From the NCBI RefSeq assembly GCF_014596575.1, contig NZ_NASZ01000030.1, forward strand, positions 1-41,353: a DNA stretch of 41,353 nucleotides, read 5' to 3'. Shown piece after piece: positions 8,003 to 16,300 of this stretch. Positions within the stretch are counted from its first letter, which is position 1, and every line of letters starts with the position of its first letter. Made by a program: the position numbers and the translations under genes. This DNA comes from Flavobacterium pokkalii (lineage in GTDB: Bacteria > Bacteroidota > Bacteroidia > Flavobacteriales > Flavobacteriaceae). Below the pieces are notes generated by a model, which saw only the letters and a list, made by a program, of their open reading frames with translations, did not search any database and was not told the origin of the DNA.

Positions 8003-8929
8003 TTACTGAATTTTTGATGCCAAAAGATAAATCACCGCCATCCTAATGGCTACTCCGTTTTCCACCTGATTCAAAATAACCGATTGTCCGGAATCAGCCA
8101 CTTCAGAAGTAATTTCAACACCGCGGTTAATAGGTCCCGGGTGCATGATGACAATTTCTTTATTTAAGGATTCTAACAAGGCTTTATCCACACCATATTG
8201 TTGTGCATATTCTCTTGTAGAAGGGAAATAATTCACATCCATTCTTTCGTTTTGCACACGCAACATATTGGCCACATCACACCATTCTAAAGCTTTTCTC
8301 AAATTAGGCTCTACTTTTACTCCTAAAGATTCAATATGTTTTGGAATCAAAGTTTTTGGACCGCAAACTTTTACTTCGGCGCCCTGCATTTGCAAAGCAT
8401 AAATATTAGACAGCGCTACTCTGGAATGCAGAATATCACCCACAATAACCACTTTTTTCCCGGCAACATCGCCTAACTTTTCTCTTATAGAATAACTATC
8501 TAATAAGGCTTGTGTAGGATGTTCATGCGCACCGTCACCAGCGTTTACAATACTTGCTTTTACATTTTGTGACAGGAAATGAGCCGCACCCGGATTAGAA
8601 TGGCGCATCACCACCATATCCACTTTCATCGAAAGAATATTATTTACAGTATCAATTAGCGTTTCCCCTTTTTTAACCGAAGATTGAGCTGCCGAAAAAC
8701 TGATGACATCGGCTGAAAGTCGTTTTTGAGCTAATTCAAAAGAAAGTTTGGTTCGGGTACTGTTTTCAAAAAATATGTTAGCAATAGTAATATCGCGTAA
8801 CGAAGGCACCTTCTTAATCGGACGATTAATGACTTCTTTAAAATGATCTGCAGTTTCAAAAATAAGGTCTATATCATTTTTGTTAATGTATTTGATACCT
8901 AATAAATGATTTACGCTTAATTCTTTCAT
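8003..8929 (-). CDS. pyrB: Aspartate carbamoyltransferase catalytic chain
   Basis: 308 residues. Second step of de novo pyrimidine synthesis: carbamoyl phosphate plus aspartate to N-carbamoylaspartate. The carbamoyl-phosphate motif STRTK is at residues 57-61, the SVKKGET loop near 84-90, EHPTQALLD near 136-144 and the HPGPINRG motif near 263. No pyrI regulatory chain is encoded next to it, so a class of enzyme without PyrI, or PyrI elsewhere, is expected. It is 89 bases downstream of pyrR with a repeat in the gap, and both probably share the pyrR promoter. Confidence 0.97.
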   Translation of the reverse strand: MKELSVNHLLGIKYINKNDIDLIFETADHFKEVINRPIKKVPSLRDITIANIFFENSTRTKLSFELAQKRLSADVISFSAAQSSVKKGETLIDTVNNILSMKVDMVVMRHSNPGAAHFLSQNVKASIVNAGDGAHEHPTQALLDSYSIREKLGDVAGKKVVIVGDILHSRVALSNIYALQMQGAEVKVCGPKTLIPKHIESLGVKVEPNLRKALEWCDVANMLRVQNERMDVNYFPSTREYAQQYGVDKALLESLNKEIVIMHPGPINRGVEITSEVADSGQSVILNQVENGVAIRMAVIYLLASKIQ

Positions 8930-8940
8930 TCTTTATTTTC

Positions 8941-9016
8941 TGTTTATTTGTTTACTTGTTTAATCATTTATCTTTCCTTTTTACGATTAAACAATTAAAC
9001 GACTTAACGATTAATC
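8941..9016. repeat. Dispersed ATTAAAC-type intergenic repeat, copy 2
   Basis: Occupies the pyrR-pyrB gap. Contains a 10-bp inverted repeat (TTGTTTAATC at 8957-8966, GATTAAACAA at 8985-8994) and further tandem CAATTAAACGACTTAACGA units. Confidence 0.7.
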
Positions 9017-9018
9017 TA

Positions 9019-9558
9019 TTAATTGGTAACTAAATATACCGCATCTTCACCATCATTCTCCTTCCAACTCACCCTTACCTTTTCATCATTAATAGCATCC
9101 ACCTGTCTTCCGCGATAATCCGGCTGGATAGGCAAATTACGACTAAAACGTCTGTCGATTAATACCAGTAATTCTATTTCTGAGGGGCGACCAAAAGACT
9201 GTACCGCCGTTAAAGCCGCACGAATGCTTCTTCCGGTATATAACACATCATCAATAAAAATTACTTTTTTATTCTCTAAAATAAAATTGATATTGGTTTT
9301 ATTAGCTTCTAAAGGTTTCTCGGTTCTTCTGAAATCATCTCTGAAGAAAGTAATATCCAAATAGCCTAATTTAATCTCGGGAGTTTGATATTCTTTTTCT
9401 AAAACTTCTTTCAAACGTTCTGCTAAAAAAGTTCCTCTTGGCTGAATACCAATCAAAACAGTATCTTTAAAATCAAGGTGTTTTTCAATGAGCTGACAAG
9501 CCAAACGATGAAGAATGATATTGACTTCCTTGGAATTGAGCAAAACTTTTTGAGTCAT
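9019..9558 (-). CDS. pyrR: PyrR: pyrimidine operon regulator / uracil phosphoribosyltransferase
   Basis: 179 residues, standard length. Phosphoribosyltransferase fold with the PRPP-binding motif FIDDVLYTGR at residues 101-110 and the flanking Arg-rich loop (LGYLDITFFRDDFRRTE) typical of PyrR rather than Upp. In firmicutes PyrR binds pyr mRNA in response to UMP; whether it regulates here is not evident, because I see no clear PyrR-type anti-antiterminator in the short leader. It is the first gene of the pyr string. Confidence 0.95.
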   Translation of the reverse strand: MTQKVLLNSKEVNIILHRLACQLIEKHLDFKDTVLIGIQPRGTFLAERLKEVLEKEYQTPEIKLGYLDITFFRDDFRRTEKPLEANKTNINFILENKKVIFIDDVLYTGRSIRAALTAVQSFGRPSEIELLVLIDRRFSRNLPIQPDYRGRQVDAINDEKVRVSWKENDGEDAVYLVTN

Positions 9559-9582
9559 AGTAAAGAATTAGGTTGGGTCATG

Positions 9583-9590
9583 CAAAAATA
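9583..9590 (-). promoter_or_regulatory. -7 promoter box upstream of pyrR
   Basis: Reads TATTTTTG on the minus strand, an exact TAnnTTTG match, 24 bases before the pyrR start codon, giving a very short leader. No convincing -33 TTTG was found at the right distance. Confidence 0.5.
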
Positions 9591-9632
9591 GCATTTTTTT
9601 TAAGCCGTTTTTTAATTCTGTTTAAAAAGCAC

Positions 9633-9664
9633 AAAAAAACCGTCTCAAATTACTTTAAGACGGC
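9633..9664 (-). terminator. Intrinsic terminator of the ABC-F gene
   Basis: On the minus strand GCCGTCTTAAAG leads into a loop and then AGACGG followed by a run of T. It lies 24 bases after the ABC-F stop. The arm CCGTCT also occurs in the terminator at 41266-41298. Confidence 0.8.
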
Positions 9665-9687
9665 TTGTATTATTGTTTGTCAATCAA

Positions 9688-11307
9688 TTACAGATTGTAC
9701 ATTTTCTTTCTTTGTTCCTGAATTTTCTCGTCATCCAAATATTCGTCAAAAGTCATGTAACGGTCAATCACTCCGTTTGGAGTCAGCTCCACTACCCTGT
9801 TACCTACCGTTTGTGCAAACTCGTGGTCATGAGTCGTAAAAATTACCGAACCTTTGAAGTTTTTCAAGGAATTATTGAAAGCCGTAATCGACTCCAAATC
9901 CAAGTGGTTTGTTGGTTCGTCTAACATCAAAACATTGGCACGCTCCATCATCATTCTCGAAATCATACAACGCACTTTTTCCCCTCCTGATAACACATTA
10001 CTGGTTTTTAAAGCCTCTTCTCCGGAGAAGATCATTTTTCCAAGGAATCCTCTAATGAAAACTTCATCACGCTCTTCTTCAGTTTTGGCATATTGACGTA
10101 ACCAATCCACTAAAGTCAATTGATTTTTAAAGAATTCATGGTTTTCAGCAGGCAAATAAGCCTGATTAGTAGTAATTCCCCAATCGTAAGTTCCGGAATC
10201 CGCTTTTTGATTAGCGTTCAAAATTTCATAAAAAGCCGTTGTAGCGCGGGAATCTTTAGAGAACAACACAATTTTATCTCCTTTTGCCATATTCAAATCG
10301 ACATCTTTGAATAAAAGTTCACCGTCTATCGAAGCGCTTAAATTTTGCACATTCAAAATCTGATCTCCGGCTTCACGCTCCTGATCAAAAATAATCGCAG
10401 GATAACGACGGCTGGATGGTTTGATTTCGGCAATATTCAACTTCGAAATCATCTTTTTACGGGAAGTAGCCTGTTTAGACTTCGCCACATTCGCAGAAAA
10501 ACGACGAATAAACTCCTCCAATTCCTGTTTCTTCTCCTCTGCTTTCTTATTTTGTTGCGCTCTTTGTTTAGCGGCTAACTGACTGGATTCGTACCAAAAC
10601 GTATAGTTTCCGGAATAATGGTTGATTTTTCCAAAATCGATATCCGAGATATGTGTACAAACCGCATCCAAAAAGTGACGGTCGTGAGATACTACAATTA
10701 CTGTATTTTCATAATTAGCTAAGAAATTCTCTAACCAGGCGATTGTTTCAAAATCCAGGTCATTCGTAGGCTCATCCATAATCAACACATCAGGATTTCC
10801 GAAAAGTGCTTGTGCCAAAAGCACACGTACTTTCATCTTTCCTTCCATATCCGACATCAAAGTATAATGAAATTCTTCACCAATTCCTAAGTTAGACAAC
10901 ATCGCAGCGGCATCCGAATCGGCATTCCAACCGTTCATTTCTTCAAATTGCACCTGCAATTCTCCAATTCTGTCCGCATTGGCATCATTGTAATCCAAAT
11001 ACAATTCGTCCATTTCTTTCTTAACAGCATACAGGACTTTATTTCCCATAATTACCGTTTCCAGTACAGTATGCTCATCAAACATATTGTGGTTTTGGTT
11101 TAAAACCGACATACGCTTGCCCGGTTCTAACTGAACGTGACCTGAAGTTGGATCCAGTTCGCCTGAAATTATTTTAAGAAAAGTAGATTTTCCGGCACCG
11201 TTAGCCCCAATAACTCCATAAATATTACCGTGTGTGAAGGTAGTATTTACTTCGTCAAACAAAATGCGCTTACCAAACTGAACTGATAAATTATTTACTG
11301 TTAACAT
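9688..11307 (-). CDS. ABC-F family ATPase (YbiT-like)
   Basis: 539 residues, soluble, two ABC domains joined by a charged linker (~240-300), as in ribosome-acting ABC-F proteins. NBD1 has a good Walker A (GANGAGKS, 34-41) and Walker B (LIMDEPTNDLD, ~175-185), but its signature is degenerate (MEGKMKV instead of LSGGxxx). NBD2 has a good signature (VLSGGEKVR, ~433) and Walker B (LMLDEPTNHLD), but its Walker A is replaced by LFSKDSRATT (~349-357). The two defects fall in the same composite ATP site, leaving one canonical site. This resembles YbiT-type housekeeping ABC-Fs rather than antibiotic-resistance ones. Single-gene unit with its own promoter box and terminator. Confidence 0.92.
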   Translation of the reverse strand: MLTVNNLSVQFGKRILFDEVNTTFTHGNIYGVIGANGAGKSTFLKIISGELDPTSGHVQLEPGKRMSVLNQNHNMFDEHTVLETVIMGNKVLYAVKKEMDELYLDYNDANADRIGELQVQFEEMNGWNADSDAAAMLSNLGIGEEFHYTLMSDMEGKMKVRVLLAQALFGNPDVLIMDEPTNDLDFETIAWLENFLANYENTVIVVSHDRHFLDAVCTHISDIDFGKINHYSGNYTFWYESSQLAAKQRAQQNKKAEEKKQELEEFIRRFSANVAKSKQATSRKKMISKLNIAEIKPSSRRYPAIIFDQEREAGDQILNVQNLSASIDGELLFKDVDLNMAKGDKIVLFSKDSRATTAFYEILNANQKADSGTYDWGITTNQAYLPAENHEFFKNQLTLVDWLRQYAKTEEERDEVFIRGFLGKMIFSGEEALKTSNVLSGGEKVRCMISRMMMERANVLMLDEPTNHLDLESITAFNNSLKNFKGSVIFTTHDHEFAQTVGNRVVELTPNGVIDRYMTFDEYLDDEKIQEQRKKMYNL

Positions 11308-11331
11308 GAATAGCTTTTATAAAATTTGCTG

Positions 11332-11339
11332 CAAAAGTA
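11332..11339 (-). promoter_or_regulatory. -7 promoter box of the ABC-F gene
   Basis: Minus strand reads TACTTTTG, an exact TAnnTTTG match, 24 bases before the start codon, followed by a C and an A-rich start region. No clear -33 box. Confidence 0.5.
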
Positions 11340-11550
11340 CAAAAAAATAGCTATTTATCGGAATGGTTTGCAAAGTTAGATTTTATATTTATTTGTAGGA
11401 ATATTTTAATATATTTGAAAAAAAATTAACTTATTATTTAGTCGATACACACAAAAGGAATGGATTACCCCAATAAGTGAGTAAAAAACTAAGTATATAA
11501 ACAAGTTTAGTTGTAATTACCAAGACGAACTTAGAAGTAAACATAATACA

Positions 11551-13137
11551 ATGGGAATATTTATAAATCAATTCAAAGAACATATTACTAAATTCTCAAC
11601 ATCACCATTTTTATTCATTGGTTCCGGATTTTCAAGACGTTATTTAGGACTTCCAACCTGGGAACTTTTATTAATGGAAGTTTGTGAAGAATTGAAGTTA
11701 CCAAAGCCTTATAATTTTTACAAATCAAATGCAGATTCACAACTTCCAAAAATTGCGTCATTAATTGGTAACGAATTCAATGAGATATGGTGGAGCAGCC
11801 CAGAGTTCAAATCTAGCCGAAAAGATTTCGAAGCAGTGGCGGAAACTAAATATTCTCCGCTAAAATATGAAGTTGCAAAAAAAATAAACAATAAAACTGC
11901 ATTGCTCACTAACGATCTTGTAGAAAAGGAGATCAAGTTACTTAAGAAAATTAATATTGATGGAATCATAACAACGAATTGGGATCAATTATTAGAGCAA
12001 ACATTTCCAGATTTTAATAAATTCATTGGTCAAGAAGAACTTATATTTTCTGAACTGTATTCGATTGGCGAAATTTACAAAATTCACGGTTGCTCATCTA
12101 ATGCCAATTCCCTAGTGCTCACTGAAGAAGATTATCAAAATTTTGAAGAAAGAAATGAATATTTGGCTGCAAAACTACTTACAATTTTTATAGAGAATCC
12201 AATTATATTTATTGGTTATAGTCTTGATGACAAGAACATACAGTCAATCTTAAAATCAATAATTAAATGTTTGACAAAAGATAAAATAGAAAAACTAAAA
12301 GACAGATTGATTTTTTGTCAATGGAGTCCAACAGCGACAAAGACAACGATAATTGATAGTACAATTTTAATTTCTGACACCGTAATCCCACTTAAATTAA
12401 TTACACTGAATGATTTCATTGAAGTCTACACAATACTTGCTAACAACAAACGAAAACTTCCTACGAAAATTCTTAGACAAATGAAGGGTATGGTTTATGA
12501 CTTTGTAAAATCAAATTCTTCAAAATCTAAAATATACGTAACGGACAATCTAGATGACATTGAAAATATTCATGAAGCTGAATTTGTTTACGGTGTTGGA
12601 TTGAAAGAGCGTTTTGCGGAAGTTGGAATTAAAGGTATCGAATTAAAAGATGTACTCGCCGATGTAGTAGTTTCTAGAAATTGGGATTCTCAAAAAATCT
12701 CCACTCTATGTTTACCATTTTTACTTGGAAAATATATTCCATATTTTAAACATTTAGATTCTGCAGGACTTTTAAATGAAAATGGAAAACTTGACGAGAA
12801 TATTGATATATCACAGTTTTCACCTGAATTTATAAAAAAAGTAAATGATGTAAAATTAGAAACCTTTTATCCAACAGGAAGCTATGTTAAGAAAAAAGCT
12901 GAAATCAATAGAACTTTTACAACTTTCAAGCAATTGGTGGAAACAGGAAATGATTTACATATTTTAATATATACCCCCTTATTAGCTGTCAAAAAGATAA
13001 ATCTTGATGATATGAAAAGATATCTAGAAGATAATATCCGATTGATTAATGATAGCAAACTAGGAACGCATTTTCGAAAATTAATTTGCTTGTATGATTA
13101 TTTATTATTTCAAAGTAACTGCAACAAACTCCGATAG
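11551..13137 (+). CDS. SIR2-domain protein, putative NAD-cleaving defence effector
   Basis: 528 residues. The N-terminal ~290 form a SIR2_2-type domain: NAD-binding loop FIGSGFSRR (22-30) with LPTW (35-38), TTNWDQLLE (141-149) with the catalytic-site Asn143, IHG (178-180) with His179, a VLTEEDY strand (~189-195) and FIGYSLDDKNI (220-230). All expected active-site positions are present, so NAD hydrolysis is plausible. The C-terminal ~240 residues match no domain I know and would be the sensor part. Known: SIR2 domains of this class deplete NAD during phage infection (Thoeris ThsA, DSR, Sir2-HerA, short Argonaute systems). No HerA, TIR or Argonaute gene is adjacent, so it would act alone. Base use is more AT-rich than in neighbours, and the stop codon lies inside a dispersed repeat, suggesting transfer or a replaced 3' end. 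Confidence 0.85.
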   Translation: MGIFINQFKEHITKFSTSPFLFIGSGFSRRYLGLPTWELLLMEVCEELKLPKPYNFYKSNADSQLPKIASLIGNEFNEIWWSSPEFKSSRKDFEAVAETKYSPLKYEVAKKINNKTALLTNDLVEKEIKLLKKINIDGIITTNWDQLLEQTFPDFNKFIGQEELIFSELYSIGEIYKIHGCSSNANSLVLTEEDYQNFEERNEYLAAKLLTIFIENPIIFIGYSLDDKNIQSILKSIIKCLTKDKIEKLKDRLIFCQWSPTATKTTIIDSTILISDTVIPLKLITLNDFIEVYTILANNKRKLPTKILRQMKGMVYDFVKSNSSKSKIYVTDNLDDIENIHEAEFVYGVGLKERFAEVGIKGIELKDVLADVVVSRNWDSQKISTLCLPFLLGKYIPYFKHLDSAGLLNENGKLDENIDISQFSPEFIKKVNDVKLETFYPTGSYVKKKAEINRTFTTFKQLVETGNDLHILIYTPLLAVKKINLDDMKRYLEDNIRLINDSKLGTHFRKLICLYDYLLFQSNCNKLR

Positions 13138-13224
13138 CACATATCTACAATCCGTGTCCGTAACAATGAGCAACTTTATCGCATTACTTAATGAGATGCT
13201 TCCTTCGTCAGCATGACAAGATTG
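13130..13224 (+). repeat. Composite dispersed repeat 3' of the SIR2 gene
   Basis: Matches 38648-38751 in the same orientation. The left part (TCCGATAGC...TCCGTGTCCGTAACAATGAG) aligns with TCCCAATAGC...TCCGTGCCCGCAACAGTGAG. The right part, 13193-13224, is a 32-base identical copy of 38720-38751; it begins GAGATGCTTCCTTCG and ends GACAAGATTG. The SIR2 stop codon (13135-13137) lies inside the left end. The core resembles a family of Bacteroidota repeats (reverse strand CATGCTGACGAAGGAAGCAT). Confidence 0.85.
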
Positions 13225-13282
13225 CAGCACTTAACTAAGTTTTAAAAAATCTCAATAAAACATATTAGCTCAAAAATAATCT

Positions 13283-13795
13283 GTGAAAGAAAAATATTCG
13301 AATATAACATTCAAAATATTGATTTTGATTCCAATTGTATCTATTTTATTTGCTGTAGATTTATTTATACTACCTCAGAAACAAATAAACGATAAAATCA
13401 CAGAATATAGTGAAATTATTGTGTCTCATCGAGGGAAATTTAGCACTCATACTTCTAAAGAATTACTTGGATATAAATATTACACTCAAAAAGGCTACGA
13501 ATTTGCTGTAAACAAAACTTTTATTAAAGAAAACGGAATCACTTTAAGTATAAGCTATATTTTTCAAAACATTAGTAATGTAAAAACTATAAATAAAGAA
13601 TATTCTGAAGAATTGATGTCAGGGTTAAATGGAGCTTGTTTTTATATTGCAATAGGTTTACTAATAACATCAATAATTAGTTTATTTTTACTAAAATTTA
13701 GTTCTACTTTATCTGAAAATGGCTTTCAAAATATCATTTTATCAAATGCATTTTTAGCCATAATATTTTTTTATTTATTGTTAATCTATAATTGA
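13283..13795 (+). CDS. Small membrane protein of unknown function (GTG start)
   Basis: 170 residues. The start is GTG, because an in-frame stop lies two codons upstream and no ATG appears until late in the protein. Three hydrophobic segments are visible: ~10-30 (ILILIPIVSILFAVDLFIL), ~114-136 (ACFYIAIGLLITSIISLFLL) and ~148-169 (IILSNAFLAIIFFYLLLIYN). Between the first two lies an ~80-residue soluble loop with predicted strands. I recognise no family. It is 145 bases after the SIR2 gene on the same strand, with the composite repeat between them and another repeat after it, so a functional link to the SIR2 gene is only a possibility. AT-rich and isolated; likely accessory. Confidence 0.6.
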   Translation: MKEKYSNITFKILILIPIVSILFAVDLFILPQKQINDKITEYSEIIVSHRGKFSTHTSKELLGYKYYTQKGYEFAVNKTFIKENGITLSISYIFQNISNVKTINKEYSEELMSGLNGACFYIAIGLLITSIISLFLLKFSSTLSENGFQNIILSNAFLAIIFFYLLLIYN

Positions 13796-13829
13796 TTTCA
13801 ACTTCTTTAGAAGAATAGATTAAAGAAAT

Positions 13830-13870
13830 TCCCCCAGCTCGTGCGCGAATCCTTTCGCGTTCGAACACAA
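13830..13870. repeat. Short GC-richer repeat fragment
   Basis: The stretch CCCCAGCTCGTGCGCGAATC followed by CTTTCGCGTTCG is much richer in GC than its surroundings. Its first bases (CCCCAGCTC) recur at 38624, just after the cyclase-like gene. Probably a remnant of the repeat material that marks both accessory genes. Confidence 0.45.
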
Positions 13871-13893
13871 TCAAAATCAATAACAAGTTATTC

Positions 13894-13938
13894 AAAAAAA
13901 ACTCGTTTATCTAAACTATCAGATAAACGAGTTTTTTT
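13894..13938 (+). terminator. Intrinsic terminator after the small membrane protein
   Basis: A perfect stem (AAAAAAACTCGTTTATCT / AGATAAACGAGTTTTTTT) with loop AAACTATC and a T tract. Works on both strands. Confidence 0.85.
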
Positions 13939-13979
13939 CACATTTGACAACTTTCATAAAGTAGTCAAATGTGAAAAAA
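13933..13979 (-). terminator. Long bidirectional hairpin, terminator of the hexosaminidase gene
   Basis: Sixteen-base perfect arms (TTTTTTCACATTTGAC / GTCAAATGTGAAAAAA), one A-A mismatch, then an inner ACTTT / AAAGT stem closed by CAT. It lies directly next to the hexosaminidase stop codon and shares its first T's with the preceding terminator, making a back-to-back pair between convergent genes. Confidence 0.85.
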
Positions 13980-13980
13980 A

Positions 13981-16008
13981 TTATTCTGCCAACTTCTTCA
14001 AACTCTCATAAATGGCCAGTTCCACATCGGCAGAATTACGTTCATTCAGCAATTTTAGATTTTCCTGAATTAGCGTTTTATTGAGTGCTTTTTTGTTTTC
14101 TAAGTTGGCCACTAATTCAACAGCAATGGTGCTTAACTGCTGCGCCATTGGTAAAACTGGTTGAATTAAAGGCGCATTTTTGCTAAAAACAATCAACTCA
14201 TCATTCATATTAATCCACTGCTTCAAATAATAAATAATCTCACTTTGCGACAGCTCATCTTTATCAATCAGATATCGATTAACTGCTTTATTAAACTCAT
14301 AAGCATCAGGAGCATCAGCATTACAGGCATCGGCAAATAAGGTTAAAGGCGAAAACATAAAATATTTTTTTCCGCCACCGTTGCGTTTGTACACTTTATA
14401 AGGTTCGCAAATTTTGGTAAAATCATTCAGCGCTTTAGTACCCTGATAATTAGCAATATTTCTCAAAATCACTTCTTTATTTCGAATGTGTGTTAAACCA
14501 ATTTCTTCCAGTCGAAACGAAATTTTTTTCAGCCTTTTGTGCATACTTTCCAAATTTGTCACTGTATCATTCGACCATAATCTTTCGGCAATGGCAGCTG
14601 TTCGGGGCCAAATTCTGGAATCTATCGTCAGTGGCGTTACTAGTTCACTCCACATGGTTGCTTCGCCCCCCAGAACTCTTGCTTTTTCTGCTGCGGTAAA
14701 ATCAACATTTTTCGGCATCGGATCATTCAAATAATGAGAATCTACCGAAAGCATTAAATCGATATAATAACCATTAGACAAAACTGTTTGATAACCGTTT
14801 TTCACAGCCTTAACAACAGCCTCACCCGGCTTCATCCCTTCGTTTACGCCCCGCCAGGCATGAATAATCGCTTCTTTAGACATGTCTTGGGTCATAATTT
14901 CCTCCCATCCCATTACTTGCTTTCCATGTTTTTTTAACATGGGAACTAATTTCATATTGAAATACGTTTGCAAATCATGATTGGTTTTCAAATGATTTTT
15001 CTTTTTAAATTCCTGAATTTTCGGATTAGAATCCCATTCTTTGCCATTATTTTCGTCGCCACCAATGTGAAAATAAGGACTTGGAAACAACGGACAAACT
15101 TCATCAAAAATTTCGCTTAACAATTGATAGGTTTTAGGATTAACTGGATCTAGCGTCGGATTATGAATTCCTGATTTTACCGAAACAGAATAAGCGGTTT
15201 GATTGTCTGTTTTACTGCCAATTTCCGGGTAAGCCGTTAGTATTGCCGAAGCATGTCCCGGAACGTCAATTTCCGGAACAACCATAATTCCTTTCTCATT
15301 GGCATATTGTACCACGTCTTTGATTTCTTCCTGAGTGTAAAAAGAACCATTAGAAGCCAATTCGGTTAATTTAGGATGTTTTTTAATTTCAATGCGCCAT
15401 CCCTGATCATCAACTAAATGCCAATGAAAAACATTCATTTTCATCGCGGCCATTCCGTCCAAATTTCGTTTAATAACATCTACCGGCTGAAAATGTCTGG
15501 CTTCATCAATCATTAAACCACGCCATGCAAACCTGGAATTATCATTAATTTCAACCGAGGGAAAATAAAACTGAGTTCCATTATTATGAAGCAATTGACA
15601 TAAAGTTTCTATGGCGTGCATAGCTCCTAAATCGGTAGTTGCATTTATAGTAATTTTATTCGTATTAACTGCTAGTTGGTAACTTTCATCCTCCGTTATG
15701 CCTACTTTACCTTCACGCAAACAATTGATTTGCAAGTTAGCTTCAGGAAATTCATTGGTTTTAGTGATAAATCCCTGATTGAAAAACAAGCCGGTACGCT
15801 GGTCTAAACGCCTTAAAAACTGAGTAGCAGCTTTAAAAACTCTAGGATTAGGATTTCCTGTAATATTGACTTTAAAGTCCTTATTGAGTAGAAAAACAGC
15901 ATTTGAAATTTCTATTTTTTGAGGCCACGGCATCAGATTTAATTGGTCTTTTTTTATTTGGGCATTGGAAACAAAAACAAATAATAAAAACGCGGGCAGA
16001 TATCTCAT
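13981..16008 (-). CDS. Beta-N-acetylhexosaminidase, glycoside hydrolase family 20
   Basis: 675 residues with signal peptide MRYLPAFLLFVFVSNAQ, so periplasmic or outer-membrane. Residues ~22-150 are the GH20b alpha/beta domain (LNLMPWPQKIEI). The GH20 barrel runs from ~158: GLMIDEARHFQPVDVIKR, WHLVDDQGWRIE (196-207), PEIDVPGHASAI, and the catalytic pair Asp318-Glu319 in HIGGDENN, where Asp orients the substrate acetamido group and Glu is the acid. A late WRGVNEG and GGEATMWSE region supplies substrate aromatic contacts. The ~170-residue helical tail is common in Bacteroidota homologues. It releases terminal GlcNAc or GalNAc; the divergent NagP gene points to GlcNAc from chitin oligomers or recycled peptidoglycan. 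Confidence 0.95.
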   Translation of the reverse strand: MRYLPAFLLFVFVSNAQIKKDQLNLMPWPQKIEISNAVFLLNKDFKVNITGNPNPRVFKAATQFLRRLDQRTGLFFNQGFITKTNEFPEANLQINCLREGKVGITEDESYQLAVNTNKITINATTDLGAMHAIETLCQLLHNNGTQFYFPSVEINDNSRFAWRGLMIDEARHFQPVDVIKRNLDGMAAMKMNVFHWHLVDDQGWRIEIKKHPKLTELASNGSFYTQEEIKDVVQYANEKGIMVVPEIDVPGHASAILTAYPEIGSKTDNQTAYSVSVKSGIHNPTLDPVNPKTYQLLSEIFDEVCPLFPSPYFHIGGDENNGKEWDSNPKIQEFKKKNHLKTNHDLQTYFNMKLVPMLKKHGKQVMGWEEIMTQDMSKEAIIHAWRGVNEGMKPGEAVVKAVKNGYQTVLSNGYYIDLMLSVDSHYLNDPMPKNVDFTAAEKARVLGGEATMWSELVTPLTIDSRIWPRTAAIAERLWSNDTVTNLESMHKRLKKISFRLEEIGLTHIRNKEVILRNIANYQGTKALNDFTKICEPYKVYKRNGGGKKYFMFSPLTLFADACNADAPDAYEFNKAVNRYLIDKDELSQSEIIYYLKQWINMNDELIVFSKNAPLIQPVLPMAQQLSTIAVELVANLENKKALNKTLIQENLKLLNERNSADVELAIYESLKKLAE

Positions 16009-16096
16009 AATATTCTAAATTTTGACAATCGTAATTTAATCAAATCTTATGACTTCTTAAGATCAAAATTCAAAATCTCTCCATTGAATTTTTAAA

Positions 16097-16179
16097 GAAA
16101 GTAAAAACTTACTTTCACAAAACCAAAAACATGTACAAATCTGTCGAAAGTATGTACAATTATAACGTTTCGTCGAAAA
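16097..16179. promoter_or_regulatory. Candidate operator region between hexosaminidase and nagP
   Basis: The 292-base divergent gap holds a perfect palindrome GAAAGTAA-AAAC-TTACTTTC (16097-16116) and two copies of a paired motif: ATGTACAA (16131-16138) with GTCGAAAG (16143-16150), and ATGTACAA (16152-16159) with GTCGAAAA (16172-16179). Such repeated half-sites between divergent catabolic genes suggest a shared amino-sugar regulator. The motifs are seen; the regulator is unknown. Confidence 0.4.
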
Positions 16180-16212
16180 AGCGGATTTTCAGGAGTAAAA
16201 AGGAAATCCAAG

Positions 16213-16245
16213 TTTTTGAAATAAAAAAAATTAAAAATACATTTA
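16213..16245 (+). promoter_or_regulatory. Promoter of nagP
   Basis: -33 element TTTTTG (16213-16218), 19-base spacer, -7 element TACATTTA (16238-16245). Spacing fits the Bacteroidota consensus; the -7 box ends in A instead of G. The start codon is 55 bases further on. Confidence 0.5.
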
Positions 16246-16300
16246 CCTAAAAACTTCATACAATAAATAGCATTTAACTAAAAAAAACATCTTAAAATTT

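Noticed and set aside
13130..13224. Insertion sequence remnant
   Set aside because: No transposase fragment and no inverted-repeat-plus-duplication signature in this copy; treated as a dispersed repeat instead.
11551..13795. Complete Thoeris or Sir2-HerA two-gene system
   Set aside because: The gene next to the SIR2 gene encodes neither a TIR domain nor a HerA-type ATPase (no Walker motifs), so these named systems do not fit.
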